Shown: one piece after another, positions 34,655 to 44,601 of the stretch
Position numbering within the stretch: the stretch's first letter is position 1
Layout of the letters: each line of letters begins with the position of its first letter
Position numbers and translations under genes: made by a program
Assembly: GCF_017875645.1 (NCBI RefSeq)
Contig: NZ_JAGGMR010000001.1
Location: 7,440,001 to 7,504,000 of the forward strand
Reading direction: 5' to 3'
Length of the DNA stretch: 64,000 nt
DNA from: Nocardia goodfellowii
GTDB lineage: Bacteria; Actinomycetota; Actinomycetes; Mycobacteriales; Mycobacteriaceae
Notes under the pieces: generated by a model
The model's input: the letters and a program-made list of their open reading frames with translations, nothing else
The model's database searches: none
What the model was told of the DNA's origin: nothing

Positions 34655-36748
34655 CTACACCAACGTGACGTCCGTCCCGTCGTGCTGCGACAGCGGCGAA
34701 TCCTGGTGCGGCATAAGCCCGCTGGACAACCCCGAGGCGAACAACAGGTGATCGCCGGGCGGAGTGTACTGGGCGGCCTGATAGTCGACGGTGTCGCTGA
34801 TCGGCTTCGGGTTCGGGTTGAGCGTCACCGGCGGCTTGATCGGAGTCACCGGGGCCTGGGTCGGAATATGCACCGGGGGCGGAGCGATATCGGCCGTCGG
34901 CACCGTGATGCTGTGCGTCATCGTCGGCTGCTGCGTCGGCAGCGAGACGGTCGGCACGTCCACCGTGCTGGGCACCTCGACGGTCGGCCGGGTGTGCGTC
35001 GGATCCACCGTCTTCGGCGGGGTCGGCGCCGGCTGCTGCGTGGTCGGCACGCTCGGCCGGGTGCCATCCGGATCGATGGTCGGGGCCGGCTTGGTGCCGG
35101 GCAGCGACGGGGTGACGGTCGCACCCGGAATCTTGCTGGGCGTGCCGTCCAGATCGATGGTCGGGACCGGCAGCGTGACGCCCGGCGTGTTCGTGATGCC
35201 GCCCAGATCGGGGAGCTTCCCGGTGGTCGGATCGAGCGGGTTGCCCGTCGCCGGAACCGGAACCGAGTTGGTGATCGTGGTGGGCACCTTGCTCACCGGG
35301 CTGGTTCCGGTGTGCCCGATATCGGGGTGCCGTGGGTCGAGGCTCGTCGCCGGCACCGGCTTCGGCGGATCGAACAAGGCGGGCGCGACCGCCGCGGGGG
35401 CGGTCAGCGGGGAGGCGCCGCTGGGACCCGTCAGCACATTCGCGATCGGGGTACTCGCGGCCTCGGGCTGGATCGTGGTCTGCAGCGGCGTCGCCGCCAC
35501 CGGCTGGACCACGACGGGCGCGGCGACAGCGGGGGCTACCGGAACCGGCGCGACAGTCGCCGGCGCTACCGGGGCGGGAGCGGCCGGGGCGACCGGAGCC
35601 GGGGCCGCCGCCGCGACGGGAGCGGGTGCGACGTGCGCGATCGGAACCGGAGCGGCCAGGGCCGGGGCGACGGGCGCGGCGGCCGGAGCCGTAGTCGAGC
35701 CGGGCGTACCGCCCGTGCCGAGACCCGAATTGGCGGACCCGGCTTGGTCATTGGTGGCTCGGGCCGAGCCCGTGCCCGCGCTGGGCTTGCTGTCGAGCCA
35801 GTCCGAGAACTGATCGAGTTGGTCGCCGACATTGTCGCCCACGGCCGCCTGCACCGACACCTCCGCGGACGCCTCCAGCCACGCCTCCGTGTGCAGGTAC
35901 AACCCGTCCTGCTCGTTGAGACCGAATTCGACGGTGAACTCGCCGTCCAGTTTCGCGCTCGAGTCGACACCGAAGAAGATGCCGAAATCGGAGTCGGTGC
36001 CGCTGTCGTTATCGCCGAACAGTCCGCCGTTGCCGAACAGACTGTCCCAAGAGTCGCCGTCGAGTTCGGCGGACGGGCCGAAACCGTTGCCGCTCCCGTG
36101 ATCCGGCGTGTGCGCGGTGGCGTCTTCCGCGTCGCCCGCGGCCGGAACGCGCAGACCGAAGGGATCCGGGCCACTGAAGGCCTGGGTACCGGGCAGCGCG
36201 AACGGGCTGTGGCCGGGCAGCGCGTGGTCCGGGCTGTCCAGCCAATCCATCGGACCGGACTCCGCCTGGCTGGACTGCGTACTGCCGTCCACCCAGCCGG
36301 GGGCCGAAGGATCGTCGTCCGGCGTCTCCTCCGTGAAATACCAGCTCGTGGTCTGGTCGGAGGAATCCCAGGAGGCCCGGCTGTCCGGCTCCATCCAGCC
36401 CGGGGTGGACGGAGCATGTTCCAGCGGCGCGGGCTGCGGCTGCTGCGAGTGCGACGGCTCGGGCGGCGCCCAGGTCGGTTCGGGATCCGGGAAGGTGACC
36501 ACCGGACTCGGCACATCCGGGTCGGGGTCGGGATCGGTGTGTGCCCAGCCCGTGTGCAAGCTGTCGAGGCGCGCGTCACCGGGGCGCGCGGGCGTACCGG
36601 TGTTGGACGCGACCAGCGCGCCGCCGGTGACATACGCCCCCGCCCGCGCCACCCGCGCGACACCGGTCGCTACCCGATAGGCCATATCACTGCCGGCCTC
36701 GTCCACCTCGGTGTCATCAGTGCCGTCGAAGGGCAGGTCACGCGTCAT
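34655..36748 (-). CDS. IniB-like low-complexity Pro/Ala/Thr/Asp-rich protein
   Basis: 697 aa. A short N-terminal helix (YRVATGVARVARAGAYVTGG) precedes an acidic, Trp/Pro-rich section (about 60-240) with FGNGGLFGDNDSGTDSDFGI. A middle section resembles DGEFTVEFGLNEQDGLYLHT. Long Ala-Pro-Val repeats and Pro/Thr repeats (TIDLDGTPSKIPG / TIDPDGTRPSVPT) follow. No signal peptide or clear TM. It sits upstream of a dynamin gene, as iniB does to iniA. The ATG at 36748 follows ggag. Probably a membrane- or envelope-associated partner of the dynamin (inference). Confidence 0.65.
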   Translation of the reverse strand: MTRDLPFDGTDDTEVDEAGSDMAYRVATGVARVARAGAYVTGGALVASNTGTPARPGDARLDSLHTGWAHTDPDPDPDVPSPVVTFPDPEPTWAPPEPSHSQQPQPAPLEHAPSTPGWMEPDSRASWDSSDQTTSWYFTEETPDDDPSAPGWVDGSTQSSQAESGPMDWLDSPDHALPGHSPFALPGTQAFSGPDPFGLRVPAAGDAEDATAHTPDHGSGNGFGPSAELDGDSWDSLFGNGGLFGDNDSGTDSDFGIFFGVDSSAKLDGEFTVEFGLNEQDGLYLHTEAWLEASAEVSVQAAVGDNVGDQLDQFSDWLDSKPSAGTGSARATNDQAGSANSGLGTGGTPGSTTAPAAAPVAPALAAPVPIAHVAPAPVAAAAPAPVAPAAPAPVAPATVAPVPVAPAVAAPVVVQPVAATPLQTTIQPEAASTPIANVLTGPSGASPLTAPAAVAPALFDPPKPVPATSLDPRHPDIGHTGTSPVSKVPTTITNSVPVPATGNPLDPTTGKLPDLGGITNTPGVTLPVPTIDLDGTPSKIPGATVTPSLPGTKPAPTIDPDGTRPSVPTTQQPAPTPPKTVDPTHTRPTVEVPSTVDVPTVSLPTQQPTMTHSITVPTADIAPPPVHIPTQAPVTPIKPPVTLNPNPKPISDTVDYQAAQYTPPGDHLLFASGLSSGLMPHQDSPLSQHDGTDVTLV

Positions 36749-36958
36749 GCAAGGCTCCACATCTAGGTTCCAGCATCCTCACCACTGAGCCCACCCACCC
36801 CGACGGCCGACGCCGCCTGCCGACCCCCGAAGGCCCGGACCGAGTGAAGATCACCTCGAGGATATTTGCGCAGAACCCAACTGTCACATCCTCCAAGAAG
36901 TTCGAGTTCGTGACGGTGACGAGCACCATAACCCTGCCATCCGGAAAACCGACCGACA

Positions 36959-36977
36959 AGCCCCTTATTCGGGGGCT
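36959..36977 (-). terminator. Weak hairpin after lepA
   Basis: AGCCCC (36959-36964) and GGGGCT (36972-36977) form a 6-bp stem with a 7-base loop just after the lepA stop. In the transcript, ggtcggttttcc follows about 10 bases later. Confidence 0.45.
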
Positions 36978-36982
36978 CGAGA

Positions 36983-38842
36983 CTACTTCCCCTTCGGCTT
37001 ATCCGAGGCGGCGTCCGAGGACAGGGCGGCCACGAAAGCTTCCTGCGGAACATCGACGCGGCCGATGGTCTTCATCCGCTTCTTGCCTTCCTTCTGCTTC
37101 TCCAGCAGCTTGCGCTTGCGGCTGATGTCACCGCCATAGCACTTGGCGAGCACGTCCTTGCGGATGGCGCGGATGTTCTCGCGGGCAATGATCTTCGAGC
37201 CGATGGCGGCCTGGATCGGCACCTCGAACTGCTGGCGCGGAATGAGTTCCCGCAGCTTGGTGGTCATCTTGTTGCCGTAGGCCTGCGCCGCGTCCCGGTG
37301 CACGATGGCACTGAACGCGTCCACGGCCTCACCCTGCAGCAGGATGTCCACCTTGACCAGCGCGGCCGTCTGTTCGCCGGCCTCTTCGTAATCCAGGCTG
37401 GCGTAGCCGCGGGTGCGCGACTTCAGCGAATCGAAGAAATCGAAGATGATCTCGGCCATCGGCATCGTGTAGCGCAGCTCGACGCGAGTCTCCGACAGGT
37501 AGTCCATGCCGCCGAGCTCGCCGCGGCGACTCTGGCACAACTCCATGATGGAGCCGATGAACTCGCTCGGGGAGATGATGGTGCACTTCACGATGGGCTC
37601 GAAGACGGCGCGCGCCTTGCCTTCCGGCCAGTACGAGGGGTTGGTGACGACATGCTCCTTGCCGTCTTCCATCTCCACGCGGTACACCACGTTCGGTGCG
37701 GTCGAGATCAGGTCCAGGTCGAATTCGCGCTGCAGCCGCTCCCGGGTGATCTCCATGTGCAGCAGACCCAGGAAGCCGCAGCGGAAGCCGAAGCCCAGCG
37801 CCACCGAGGTCTCCGGCTCGTAGGTGAGCGCGGCGTCGTTGAGTTGCAGCTTGTCCAGCGCGTCGCGCAGGTCCGGGTAGTCCGAGCCGTCGACGGGGTA
37901 CAGGCCCGAGTAGACCATCGGCCGCGGTTCGCGGTAACCGGTGAGGGCCTGGGTGGCCCCGTTGCGTGCGTGCGTGACCGTGTCGCCGACCTTGGACTGA
38001 CGCACGTCCTTCACGCCGGTGATCAGATAACCGACCTCGCCGACGCCCAGCCCCTGTGTGGGTTTCGGTTCCGGCGAGACGATGCCGATCTCCAGCAATT
38101 CGTGCGTCGCGCCGGTGGACATCATCTTGATCTTCTCGCGCGGGGTCAGCTTGCCGTCCACCACACGCACATAGGTGACGACGCCGCGGTAGGTGTCGTA
38201 GACCGAGTCGAAGATCATGGCGCGGGCCGGGGCGTCGGGATCGCCGACCGGGGCCGGCACCACCTCGATCACCTTGTCCAGCAACTCCGTCACGCCGACA
38301 CCGGTCTTGCCGGAGACGCGCAGCACCTCGTCCGGCTCACAGCCGATGATGTGCGCGATCTCGGCCGCGTAGCGGTCCGGATCGGCCGCCGGCAGATCGA
38401 TCTTGTTGAGCACCGGGATGATCGTCAGATCCTTGTCCAGCGCCAGGTACAGGTTGGCCAGCGTCTGTGCCTCGATGCCCTGGGCGGCGTCGACCAGCAG
38501 CACCGCGCCTTCGCAAGCCTCGAGCGCGCGCGAGACCTCGTAGGTGAAGTCGACGTGACCGGGAGTGTCGATGAGATGCAGTACGTAGTCGGTGTCGCCC
38601 ACCTTCCACGGCAACCGCACGTTCTGCGCCTTGATGGTGATGCCGCGCTCGCGCTCGATATCCATCCGGTCCAGGTACTGGGCGCGCATCGCCCGCTCCT
38701 CGACCACACCGGTGAGCTGCAGCATCCGATCGGCCAGCGTCGACTTGCCATGGTCGATGTGCGCGATGATGCAGAAGTTCCGGATCCGGGCGGGATCGGT
38801 GAACGTTGTGTCGGCGAAGCTGGCAGGCACTCCACTCCTCAT
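36983..38842 (-). CDS. lepA: Elongation factor 4 (LepA), ribosome back-translocase
   Basis: About 619-aa translational GTPase. P-loop region [16 protein letters not shown]2 RGITIKAQ, G3 DTPGHVDF, G4 NKID. The C-terminal unique domain ends [28 protein letters not shown] as family-typical, with [16 protein letters not shown] after it. The start is uncertain: ATG at 38842 or GTG at 38830, the latter nicely spaced from aggag. The longer frame to 38920 is unlikely. Confidence 0.96.
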   Translation of the reverse strand: MRSGVPASFADTTFTDPARIRNFCIIAHIDHGKSTLADRMLQLTGVVEERAMRAQYLDRMDIERERGITIKAQNVRLPWKVGDTDYVLHLIDTPGHVDFTYEVSRALEACEGAVLLVDAAQGIEAQTLANLYLALDKDLTIIPVLNKIDLPAADPDRYAAEIAHIIGCEPDEVLRVSGKTGVGVTELLDKVIEVVPAPVGDPDAPARAMIFDSVYDTYRGVVTYVRVVDGKLTPREKIKMMSTGATHELLEIGIVSPEPKPTQGLGVGEVGYLITGVKDVRQSKVGDTVTHARNGATQALTGYREPRPMVYSGLYPVDGSDYPDLRDALDKLQLNDAALTYEPETSVALGFGFRCGFLGLLHMEITRERLQREFDLDLISTAPNVVYRVEMEDGKEHVVTNPSYWPEGKARAVFEPIVKCTIISPSEFIGSIMELCQSRRGELGGMDYLSETRVELRYTMPMAEIIFDFFDSLKSRTRGYASLDYEEAGEQTAALVKVDILLQGEAVDAFSAIVHRDAAQAYGNKMTTKLRELIPRQQFEVPIQAAIGSKIIARENIRAIRKDVLAKCYGGDISRKRKLLEKQKEGKKRMKTIGRVDVPQEAFVAALSSDAASDKPKGK

Positions 38843-39028
38843 GGGTATCGGCAAACTAGCCCCTATCGTCCCACGAGCACGCGGCACCGAATGCCACTGG
38901 TGCGTCGTAGCGCAGGTCACAACCCGGTGCGAGCGATCCGCCGCTGGTCAGGCCGGCCGGCAATCCCGCGCCGGCGCAAGGCATTCCGCGCGGATGAGAA
39001 CAGCGCGACCCGCCGTTACCATCCAAGA

Positions 39029-39541
39029 ATGGCCCGAACTTGGAACACGATCGGCAAGCAGCTCGGCATCATCGCCAAAGCGCAGGGCCCGAAGATCGGC
39101 AAGAAGAGAGGACGCAACGGCCCGGCCATCACGGTCCGCCCGGCGGCGTCCACGCCCGTACCGACCGCGCATCGCGCGCGGCAGATCGTCTACTGCCCGC
39201 ACCTGGACGGCCGCGCCGATCCGGGCGAGATCGTCTGGACCTGGGTGCCCTACGAAGAGGATCCGAACAACGGGAAAGACCGGCCGGTGCTCGTCGTCGG
39301 CCGCGACCGCGCCACCCTGCTCGGGCTGATGCTCTCGTCGAATCCCGAGCGCGCCCGCGACCACAACTGGGTCGGCATCGGCAGCGGCCCCTGGGACCAC
39401 GAGGGTCGACCCAGCTGGGTCCGGCTGGATCGGGTGCTCGATGTGCCGGAGGCGGGAATTCGCCGCGAGGGGGCGATCGTGCCGCGCAAGAGTTTCGATC
39501 TGGTCGCGCACCGGCTCGTCATCGAATATCACTGGAGCTGA
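39029..39541 (+). CDS. PemK/MazF-like family protein
   Basis: 170 aa. A basic N-terminal arm (about 1-45, KRGRNGPAITVR) precedes a MazF/PemK-like beta-barrel: RQIVYCPHLDGRADPGEIVW, then KDRPVLVVGRD and VRLDRVLDVPEAGIRREGA. MazF toxins are mRNA interferases with conserved Arg/Ser/Asp. No antitoxin gene lies upstream or downstream, so this may be a chromosomal relative rather than an active toxin. A homologue next to lepA is conserved in mycobacteria (Rv2405-like, from memory). Confidence 0.75.
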   Translation: MARTWNTIGKQLGIIAKAQGPKIGKKRGRNGPAITVRPAASTPVPTAHRARQIVYCPHLDGRADPGEIVWTWVPYEEDPNNGKDRPVLVVGRDRATLLGLMLSSNPERARDHNWVGIGSGPWDHEGRPSWVRLDRVLDVPEAGIRREGAIVPRKSFDLVAHRLVIEYHWS

Positions 39542-39548
39542 AACGATT

Positions 39549-39582
39549 CGACCCCGGCTCGGTGATCACCGGGCCGGGGTCG
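39549..39582. terminator. Bidirectional terminator hairpin
   Basis: CGACCCCGGC (39549-39558) pairs with GCCGGGGTCG (39573-39582). The loop holds a second perfect palindrome, CGGTGATCACCG. It lies between the convergent MazF-like and aquaporin genes. Confidence 0.75.
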
Positions 39583-39593
39583 AGTGCGCTGGA

Positions 39594-40442
39594 TCAGGCG
39601 GCCGAGGTCTCGCGGGTGCCGCGCCCGAAGATCATCGCGTACACCAGCGCACCGAGTACGCCGCCGATCAGCGGGAACACGATGAACGCCCACACCTGAC
39701 CGGGCGCACCGTTCTGGTACCACGCGACGGCGAGGCTGCGAGCCGGGTTGACCGAGGTGTTGTCCACCGGAATCGAGATCAGGTGGATCACGGCCAGGGT
39801 GACGCCGATGGACAGACCGGCCAGCGGTGCGTCGGAAATCTCGTCGGTGGAAGCCAGCACCACGAAGACCAGCAGCGCGGTCAGCATCACCTCGATGATG
39901 ATCATCGAGGCCAGGCCGTAGCCGTTCTGGATGACAACCTGCCCGAGCGGCCCCGTCTCGGCAGACGGGCTGTGCGCGCCCCAGCCGTTGGCCCCGAGAC
40001 CGTCCACGGCCCGGTCGTAGGAGGGCAGGTTCTTCGCGAGCGCGAACAGCACCAGACCGGCCAGCAATCCGCCGACCACCTGCGAGATCCAGTACCCGAC
40101 CGCGTTGCGGGTAGAGATTCGGCCCATCAGCATCTGCCCCAGCGTCACCGCCGGATTGACGTGGCAGCCGGAGATCGGCCCGATCGCGTAGACCAGGAAC
40201 ATCAGGGTGAGACCGAAGGCGAGCGCCACCCCCAGCGCACCGACCCGCTCCCCCGCCAGCACCGCGGTACCCACACCGCCCATCACCAGGATGAACGTGC
40301 CGAGGGCCTCAGCGGCGAACTTCTTGCCCGCGGGCACCTCCACCAGTCCCCCGGGAACCTGGGGGTAGGCGCCCGGGGGAATGTTGTCGCCGCCGGATGC
40401 GACGACCTCTTCGCTGACAATTTCCCGCTCCGCGTCAGACAT
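39594..40442 (-). CDS. aqpZ: Aquaporin Z-like MIP channel
   Basis: 282 aa with six TM helices and the two pore motifs GCHVNPAVT and SVNPARS, the Arg after the second NPA forming the selectivity filter. The N-terminus has a 45-residue cytosolic extension rich in Glu, Pro and Gly. Short loops and the filter suggest a water channel rather than a glycerol facilitator. The ATG at 40442 follows ggaaggtgg; the frame is open to 40469. Confidence 0.92.
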   Translation of the reverse strand: MSDAEREIVSEEVVASGGDNIPPGAYPQVPGGLVEVPAGKKFAAEALGTFILVMGGVGTAVLAGERVGALGVALAFGLTLMFLVYAIGPISGCHVNPAVTLGQMLMGRISTRNAVGYWISQVVGGLLAGLVLFALAKNLPSYDRAVDGLGANGWGAHSPSAETGPLGQVVIQNGYGLASMIIIEVMLTALLVFVVLASTDEISDAPLAGLSIGVTLAVIHLISIPVDNTSVNPARSLAVAWYQNGAPGQVWAFIVFPLIGGVLGALVYAMIFGRGTRETSAA

Positions 40443-40720
40443 CTGCCACCTTCCGCCGTTCATAGCCACTGGGGACGAGATACCGCTGGAAAATCACGCC
40501 TACGGCCGCGCCGAGACGCGGGACGTCTGCGCTGAAGATACCGTTCACGAGGGACAATTCCCGGGAGGTCGCGCACCGATTTCGTGCCCTGCGGGGTGGC
40601 TGGTACCCTTGATCTTCGGCGTTGCGTGACCGGAAAACTCCGGGTGTGTCGCACGCGTACGACTTGCTTTACAGATTCCGTCAGCACAGACCCCCAGCGA
40701 AGGAACACGAGGAAACAGGC

Positions 40721-40981
40721 GTGGCCAACATCAAGTCCCAGATGAAGCGGATCCGTACCAACGAAGCCGCTCGCAAGCGCAACCAGTCGGTGAAGTCCGC
40801 ACTGCGCACCGCGATCCGCAGCTTCCGCGAGGCCGCCGCCGCCGGCGACAAGGACGCCGCCGCAGCGCGTCTGCAGGCCGCCAGCAAGAAGCTGGACAAG
40901 GCCGCCTCGAAGGGCGTCATCCACGCCAACCAGGCTGCCAACAAGAAGTCGGCGCTGGCGCTCGCGCTGAACAAGCTCTGA
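40721..40981 (+). CDS. rpsT: 30S ribosomal protein S20
   Basis: 86-aa basic helical protein (GTG start) binding 16S r[23 protein letters not shown], then a helix hairpin ending [19 protein letters not shown]. The ribosome site is gagga. It has its own promoter region upstream and a hairpin terminator downstream. Confidence 0.97.
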   Translation: MANIKSQMKRIRTNEAARKRNQSVKSALRTAIRSFREAAAAGDKDAAAARLQAASKKLDKAASKGVIHANQAANKKSALALALNKL

Positions 40982-40987
40982 TATTCC

Positions 40988-41006
40988 GGTAGCGGGTTCC
41001 GCTACC
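40988..41006 (+). terminator. First hairpin after rpsT
   Basis: GGTAGCGG (40988-40995) pairs with CCGCTACC (40999-41006) around a 3-base loop. There is no T-tract; it may protect the mRNA 3' end or act with the next hairpin. Confidence 0.5.
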
Positions 41007-41023
41007 ACCCAGGCATTGACGCA

Positions 41024-41056
41024 GCCGCCGTGGCTTTGACGACCACGGCGGCTTTT
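41024..41056 (+). terminator. Rho-independent terminator of rpsT
   Basis: GCCGCCGTGG (41024-41033) pairs with CCACGGCGGC (41043-41052) and is followed by TTTT. It is the classic form and the clearest terminator in the window. Confidence 0.85.
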
Positions 41057-41091
41057 GTCGTGCCGGTACCAGGGTTCAGTTCACCCGGTAG

Positions 41092-41129
41092 TTGCCAGCT
41101 TGTCGGTGGGGGCGGTTACCATTCCGCGC
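41092..41129 (+). promoter_or_regulatory. Promoter of the leaderless acidic protein
   Basis: TTGCCA (41092-41097) and TACCAT (41117-41122) are spaced 19 bases. The -10 is 7 bases from the ATG at 41130, so the mRNA would start at the ATG. Confidence 0.5.
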
Positions 41130-41384
41130 ATGGTTACCGTGTACGCGAATCAGACTGTGGTCAGGGCCGAGGATCTGCCGGAGGTGATTCGGGCGGCCGA
41201 GGTGCTAGGAATCGGGATCAAGATCGAGAACGTGCTGGTTCCGGATGAGGACGGTACCCAGTCGCTGGAATGGATCGTCACCAGGGAAGAAGACGTCCCG
41301 GCCTACGAGGAATGGGAAGGCCGCTACGAGGAGTCCGACGAGGACGAGGACGAGCCGGTCTTCGCGGCCGCCGCCGGCGAATAA
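41130..41384 (+). CDS. Small acidic protein of unknown function
   Basis: 84 aa beginning MVTVYANQTVVRAEDLPEVI, an alpha/beta fold followed by a very acidic tail (YEESDEDEDEPVF). No ribosome site is seen; the -10 sits 7 bases before the ATG, suggesting a leaderless mRNA. No recognised domain. It is convergent with the LCP gene. Confidence 0.7.
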   Translation: MVTVYANQTVVRAEDLPEVIRAAEVLGIGIKIENVLVPDEDGTQSLEWIVTREEDVPAYEEWEGRYEESDEDEDEPVFAAAAGE

Positions 41385-41453
41385 CGCCCTCGGGACGGCC
41401 TTGCCGGGCGGGCTCGATCCGCCCGGCCGATACCGTCGGCTCGGTTGACGGGT

Positions 41454-43001
41454 CTAGTTCACGCAGGGGATGGAATCACCGGCGATGACGGTGTCCACCG
41501 GTTTGCCCGCATCTGGGGTTCCGCTGGTGGCGACCGGGGTGGTGGTCAGGTCGGCGGGGAGGGTGAAATCGCTGCCCAGCACCACTTTCAGCCGGCCCGT
41601 GGCTACCGATGCGGATTCCGCGACGGGGAGACCGAGGGTGTCGGCCAGACGCTTGGCGTCGGCTTCGCCGCCCGACGGGTAGTAGATGGTCGATGTCGTC
41701 GTCATGGTCGTGCCGTTTCCGACAGCGCCCGCTGTATAGCCGCGGCTGCTCAAAGCTGCGGACAGGGTCGCCGCCATGCCGTCCGCGGCGCCCGAGTTCG
41801 ACACGTCGACGGTGCCGGTCGGCGAGGTCTGCGCGGGCATGGGCGTAGCGCTGAACGCGGCGGCGACCTCGCGGCGGATGGCCGCCGGGTCGACGATGTT
41901 CACCTCCTGCCCATCCACGATGTCGTAGCGCAGGATCGGGAGCGTGCGGAATTCCACGGCGGGACTACCGGCCGCGCCGAGGGTGCGCAGGAAGTCGGTG
42001 ACGTTCCAGCCCTGGGAAAGCACCACGTCGCGGTGCGCGGCGTCCATCAGCGCCGATAGTTTGCCGACGTCGGTGAACGTGCCCGACTTCCGCAGATCCA
42101 GCGCGACCGAGGTCAGAAAAGCCTGTTGGCGGTGGGTGCGATCCAGGTCGCCGTTCTCCAGGCCGTGACGCTGGCGGACGAAGGCCAGGGACTGCTCCGG
42201 GTTCAGCCGCTGCCGGCCCGCCGGGAAGTCGGCGCCGGAGTACTCGAGGTCCCGCACCGGCTTCTTCAGGCAGACCTCGACGCCGCCGAGCGCCTGCGAC
42301 AGGTCGTAGAAACCGGCCAGGTTCACCTCGGCGAACCGATCGATCGGGACGCCGGTCAGGTCGCGCACGGCATTGACGACAGAGGCTCGGCCCGCCTCCC
42401 GGGCGGCGAACTCCATGGCCTTCTGGTCCGTCATGCCCTGGGCAGCCAGTTGATCATGCACCGCGGCCTTCTTCAGGCCGTAGGCTTCCTTGATCTTGAC
42501 GTTGGTGTAGCCCGGGATACCGGACACTTTGACGTAGTCGTCGCGGGGAATCGACACCGCGGTGATTTTCTTCATGTCCGCCGGGATGTGCACCAGAATC
42601 AAGGTATTCGCGTTGTAGCCGCCCTCCTGACCGTCACCGGCGTGCAGCTTGTCCAGTACCTGTTTCGGGAGGTCGTCGCCGTTCAGGTCCTTGCGACTGT
42701 CCAGGCCGATCAGCAGGATATTCAGATCGCCGCCGAGTGAGCGGGGGCCGTCGCCGATGGCGTCGGACCGGCCGAAGCCGTTGTCGAAACTGCTCTCCGT
42801 GGCCCAGCCGACGGCGGTGCCCGCGAGGACGACGGCCGACAGGGCTCCCGCCGCCACCCTGGTCGCGAGACGGCCGCGGCGGCGCGGGCCGGAACTCCGG
42901 TGCGCCGAACGGTTTTCGCGACGAGAACGGCGCCGAGCGTGCCGGGTGCCGGCACGCTCGGAGTTGTCGAATCTGGAGCTGGGTCCCGCGTATTCGTCCA
43001 T
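41454..43001 (-). CDS. LytR-CpsA-Psr (LCP) glycopolymer ligase with LytR_C domain
   Basis: 515-aa membrane-anchored phosphotransferase that attaches arabinogalactan-type polymers to peptidoglycan. A basic Arg-rich cytosolic N-terminus (about 1-45) and one TM (VAAGALSAVVLAGTAVGWA) precede the LCP domain: NILLIGLDSRKD, ADMKKITAVSIPRDDYVKV and the Arg-rich AFVRQRHGLENGDLDRTHRQ. A C-terminal LytR_C domain (VDVSNSGAADGMAATLSAAL) ends in GDSIPCVN. The ATG at 43001 follows ggaaggtgg. It lies downstream of holA on the same strand. Confidence 0.93.
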   Translation of the reverse strand: MDEYAGPSSRFDNSERAGTRHARRRSRRENRSAHRSSGPRRRGRLATRVAAGALSAVVLAGTAVGWATESSFDNGFGRSDAIGDGPRSLGGDLNILLIGLDSRKDLNGDDLPKQVLDKLHAGDGQEGGYNANTLILVHIPADMKKITAVSIPRDDYVKVSGIPGYTNVKIKEAYGLKKAAVHDQLAAQGMTDQKAMEFAAREAGRASVVNAVRDLTGVPIDRFAEVNLAGFYDLSQALGGVEVCLKKPVRDLEYSGADFPAGRQRLNPEQSLAFVRQRHGLENGDLDRTHRQQAFLTSVALDLRKSGTFTDVGKLSALMDAAHRDVVLSQGWNVTDFLRTLGAAGSPAVEFRTLPILRYDIVDGQEVNIVDPAAIRREVAAAFSATPMPAQTSPTGTVDVSNSGAADGMAATLSAALSSRGYTAGAVGNGTTMTTTSTIYYPSGGEADAKRLADTLGLPVAESASVATGRLKVVLGSDFTLPADLTTTPVATSGTPDAGKPVDTVIAGDSIPCVN

Positions 43002-43075
43002 AGCCACCTTCCACACTGCCCGATAGCTGGACGTTTGCCCACGTGATAGTGGTCTCGTGCGGACGTTTTCGCAGG

Positions 43076-44047
43076 TCAGCCGGCGGCGTACAGATCCAGG
43101 ATGCGGGTCAGCGCATGCTCGAGGGCGTAGCTGGAATCCGCGGCACCGCCCTTCACATCGGCATTGAGCGTGGCGACGACCTGCAGGGCGGAACCGATGG
43201 TGGCGGGCGTCCAATTGCGGGCCTGCGCCTGGGCCTTCTTCACCTTCCACGGCGGCATGCCCAGCGACTGCGCCAGCTTGAACGGGTCGCCACGGCCGGC
43301 CGAACCTACCCGCGCGATGGTGTGCACCGAATCGGCCAGCGCGTCGGCCAGCAGCACATGCGGGACACCGCGATCATTGGCCCAGCGCAGCGCCTCCATC
43401 GCGGCCGGCCGATCACCCGTCACCGCGAGCTCGGCGACATCGAAGCCGGAGATCTCGGCCTTGCCGGAGTAATAGCGGCGCACGGCGGCGACATCGATCT
43501 TGCCGCCGGTATCGGCGGCCAGCTGCGAACAGGCGGCGGCCAACTCCCGCAACTCCGAGCCGACGGCCTCGATCATCACCTGCACGACATCGGGCGATAC
43601 TCGGACACCAGCCGCGCGGAACTCGGCCCGCACGAACTCGACCCGCTCGGCGGCCTTCGTCAATTTGGCGCAGTTGTGCACCACCGCGCCCGCCTTCTGC
43701 AGCGCCGGAGCCAGGGCCTTCGCCCGGCCGCCACCGGAATGCACCACCACCAGAACCACACCCTCCGGTGGGTCGGTGGCCGCTTCGGTGATCACCGCGA
43801 CCGCGTCCTTGCCCGCCTCCGCGGCCGACTCCAGCACGATCACGCGGTCCTCGGCGAACAGCGAAGGGCTCAGCAGCTCAGCCAGTTCCGCGGTGCTCGC
43901 GTCACCGGCACGCATCCGATCCACTGGAACCCCTTCGGGATCCGGCGCGACAGCACGCACCTGCCTGGTGATCTCGGCGATGGCCCGCTCGACGAGCAAC
44001 TCCTCGTCGCCGAGCACCAACTGGACGGACGCGGGGCGCTCACTCAC
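43076..44047 (-). CDS. holA: DNA polymerase III subunit delta
   Basis: 323-aa clamp-loader subunit that opens the beta clamp. It begins [19 protein letters not shown], with the AAA-like domain and the C-terminal helical collar [19 protein letters not shown] and [20 protein letters not shown]. The GTG at 44047 gives MSERPASVQ and is preferred; the frame extends 10 codons further. Confidence 0.93.
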   Translation of the reverse strand: MSERPASVQLVLGDEELLVERAIAEITRQVRAVAPDPEGVPVDRMRAGDASTAELAELLSPSLFAEDRVIVLESAAEAGKDAVAVITEAATDPPEGVVLVVVHSGGGRAKALAPALQKAGAVVHNCAKLTKAAERVEFVRAEFRAAGVRVSPDVVQVMIEAVGSELRELAAACSQLAADTGGKIDVAAVRRYYSGKAEISGFDVAELAVTGDRPAAMEALRWANDRGVPHVLLADALADSVHTIARVGSAGRGDPFKLAQSLGMPPWKVKKAQAQARNWTPATIGSALQVVATLNADVKGGAADSSYALEHALTRILDLYAAG

Positions 44048-44148
44048 CGGCGGACCGCCGCACCGGCCGGAGTGCATTGCTCGATCGCTCGCTGCGCTGG
44101 GCTCACGACGGAGATCCTACGGTCCCGCACCGACACTCCGCCCGGGCC

Positions 44149-44601
44149 TCATAGCGTGCCCTTCTGGGCCACCCACTCGTGCCGGAATTCCGGTACGACG
44201 GTCTTGATGTGGTCGAAGTCCGCGTCGTAGTGCACCACGGTGACGTTGTAGCGGAGCGCGATCGCCGCGATGGCGCAATCGACCACGCCCACGGAACGCA
44301 TCCGGCCGGAATGCCACAGTCGTTGCTGGATATCCAAGGCCATCGCATGTGTAGTCGGCGTGGGCTCCAACAACGTATGCCGCCGCAATTCTGCGTTGTA
44401 GGTGTCCCACTGGTTCGGATTCCGCGCTGTGAACAACAGCTCGAGCAGTTGCACGGTAGTGGTCACCAGTAGGGCACGTGCGTAACGCTGGGAGATCGCT
44501 CGCTCGTCGAGCTGTCCAGATTTGATCCGTGACCACGCACTGCAATCCAGCAGATACGGTCCGCGGGCGCGGAAGCCACCGAGTGAACCCGGCGAATTCA
44601 G
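44149..44601 (-). CDS. PIN-domain (VapC-like) protein, non-canonical start
   Basis: About 150-aa PIN-domain ribonuclease-like protein. The acidic residues are Asp19 (YLLDCSAWSR), Glu54 (VQLLELLF), Asp108 (VGVVDCAIAAIA) and Asp126/128 (VHYDADFDH), so the Mg2+ site is intact. No ATG, GTG or TTG exists between the antitoxin stop and the first motif. The best candidate is a CTG at 44601 overlapping the antitoxin stop (CTGA). Either a CTG start with coupling or a damaged start must be assumed. It is the toxin of the pair with 44598-45035. Confidence 0.7.
   Translation of the reverse strand: MNSPGSLGGFRARGPYLLDCSAWSRIKSGQLDERAISQRYARALLVTTTVQLLELLFTARNPNQWDTYNAELRRHTLLEPTPTTHAMALDIQQRLWHSGRMRSVGVVDCAIAAIALRYNVTVVHYDADFDHIKTVVPEFRHEWVAQKGTL

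Noticed and set aside
34001..36766. A 921-codon plus-strand open frame rich in Arg and Gly
   Set aside because: It runs antisense through the dynamin-like and IniB-like genes and is Arg/Gly/His-rich with no ribosome site, as expected of a GC-bias shadow.
37298..39541. A 747-codon plus-strand frame ending at the MazF-like stop
   Set aside because: Only the part from the ATG at 39029 is real; the rest is antisense to lepA.
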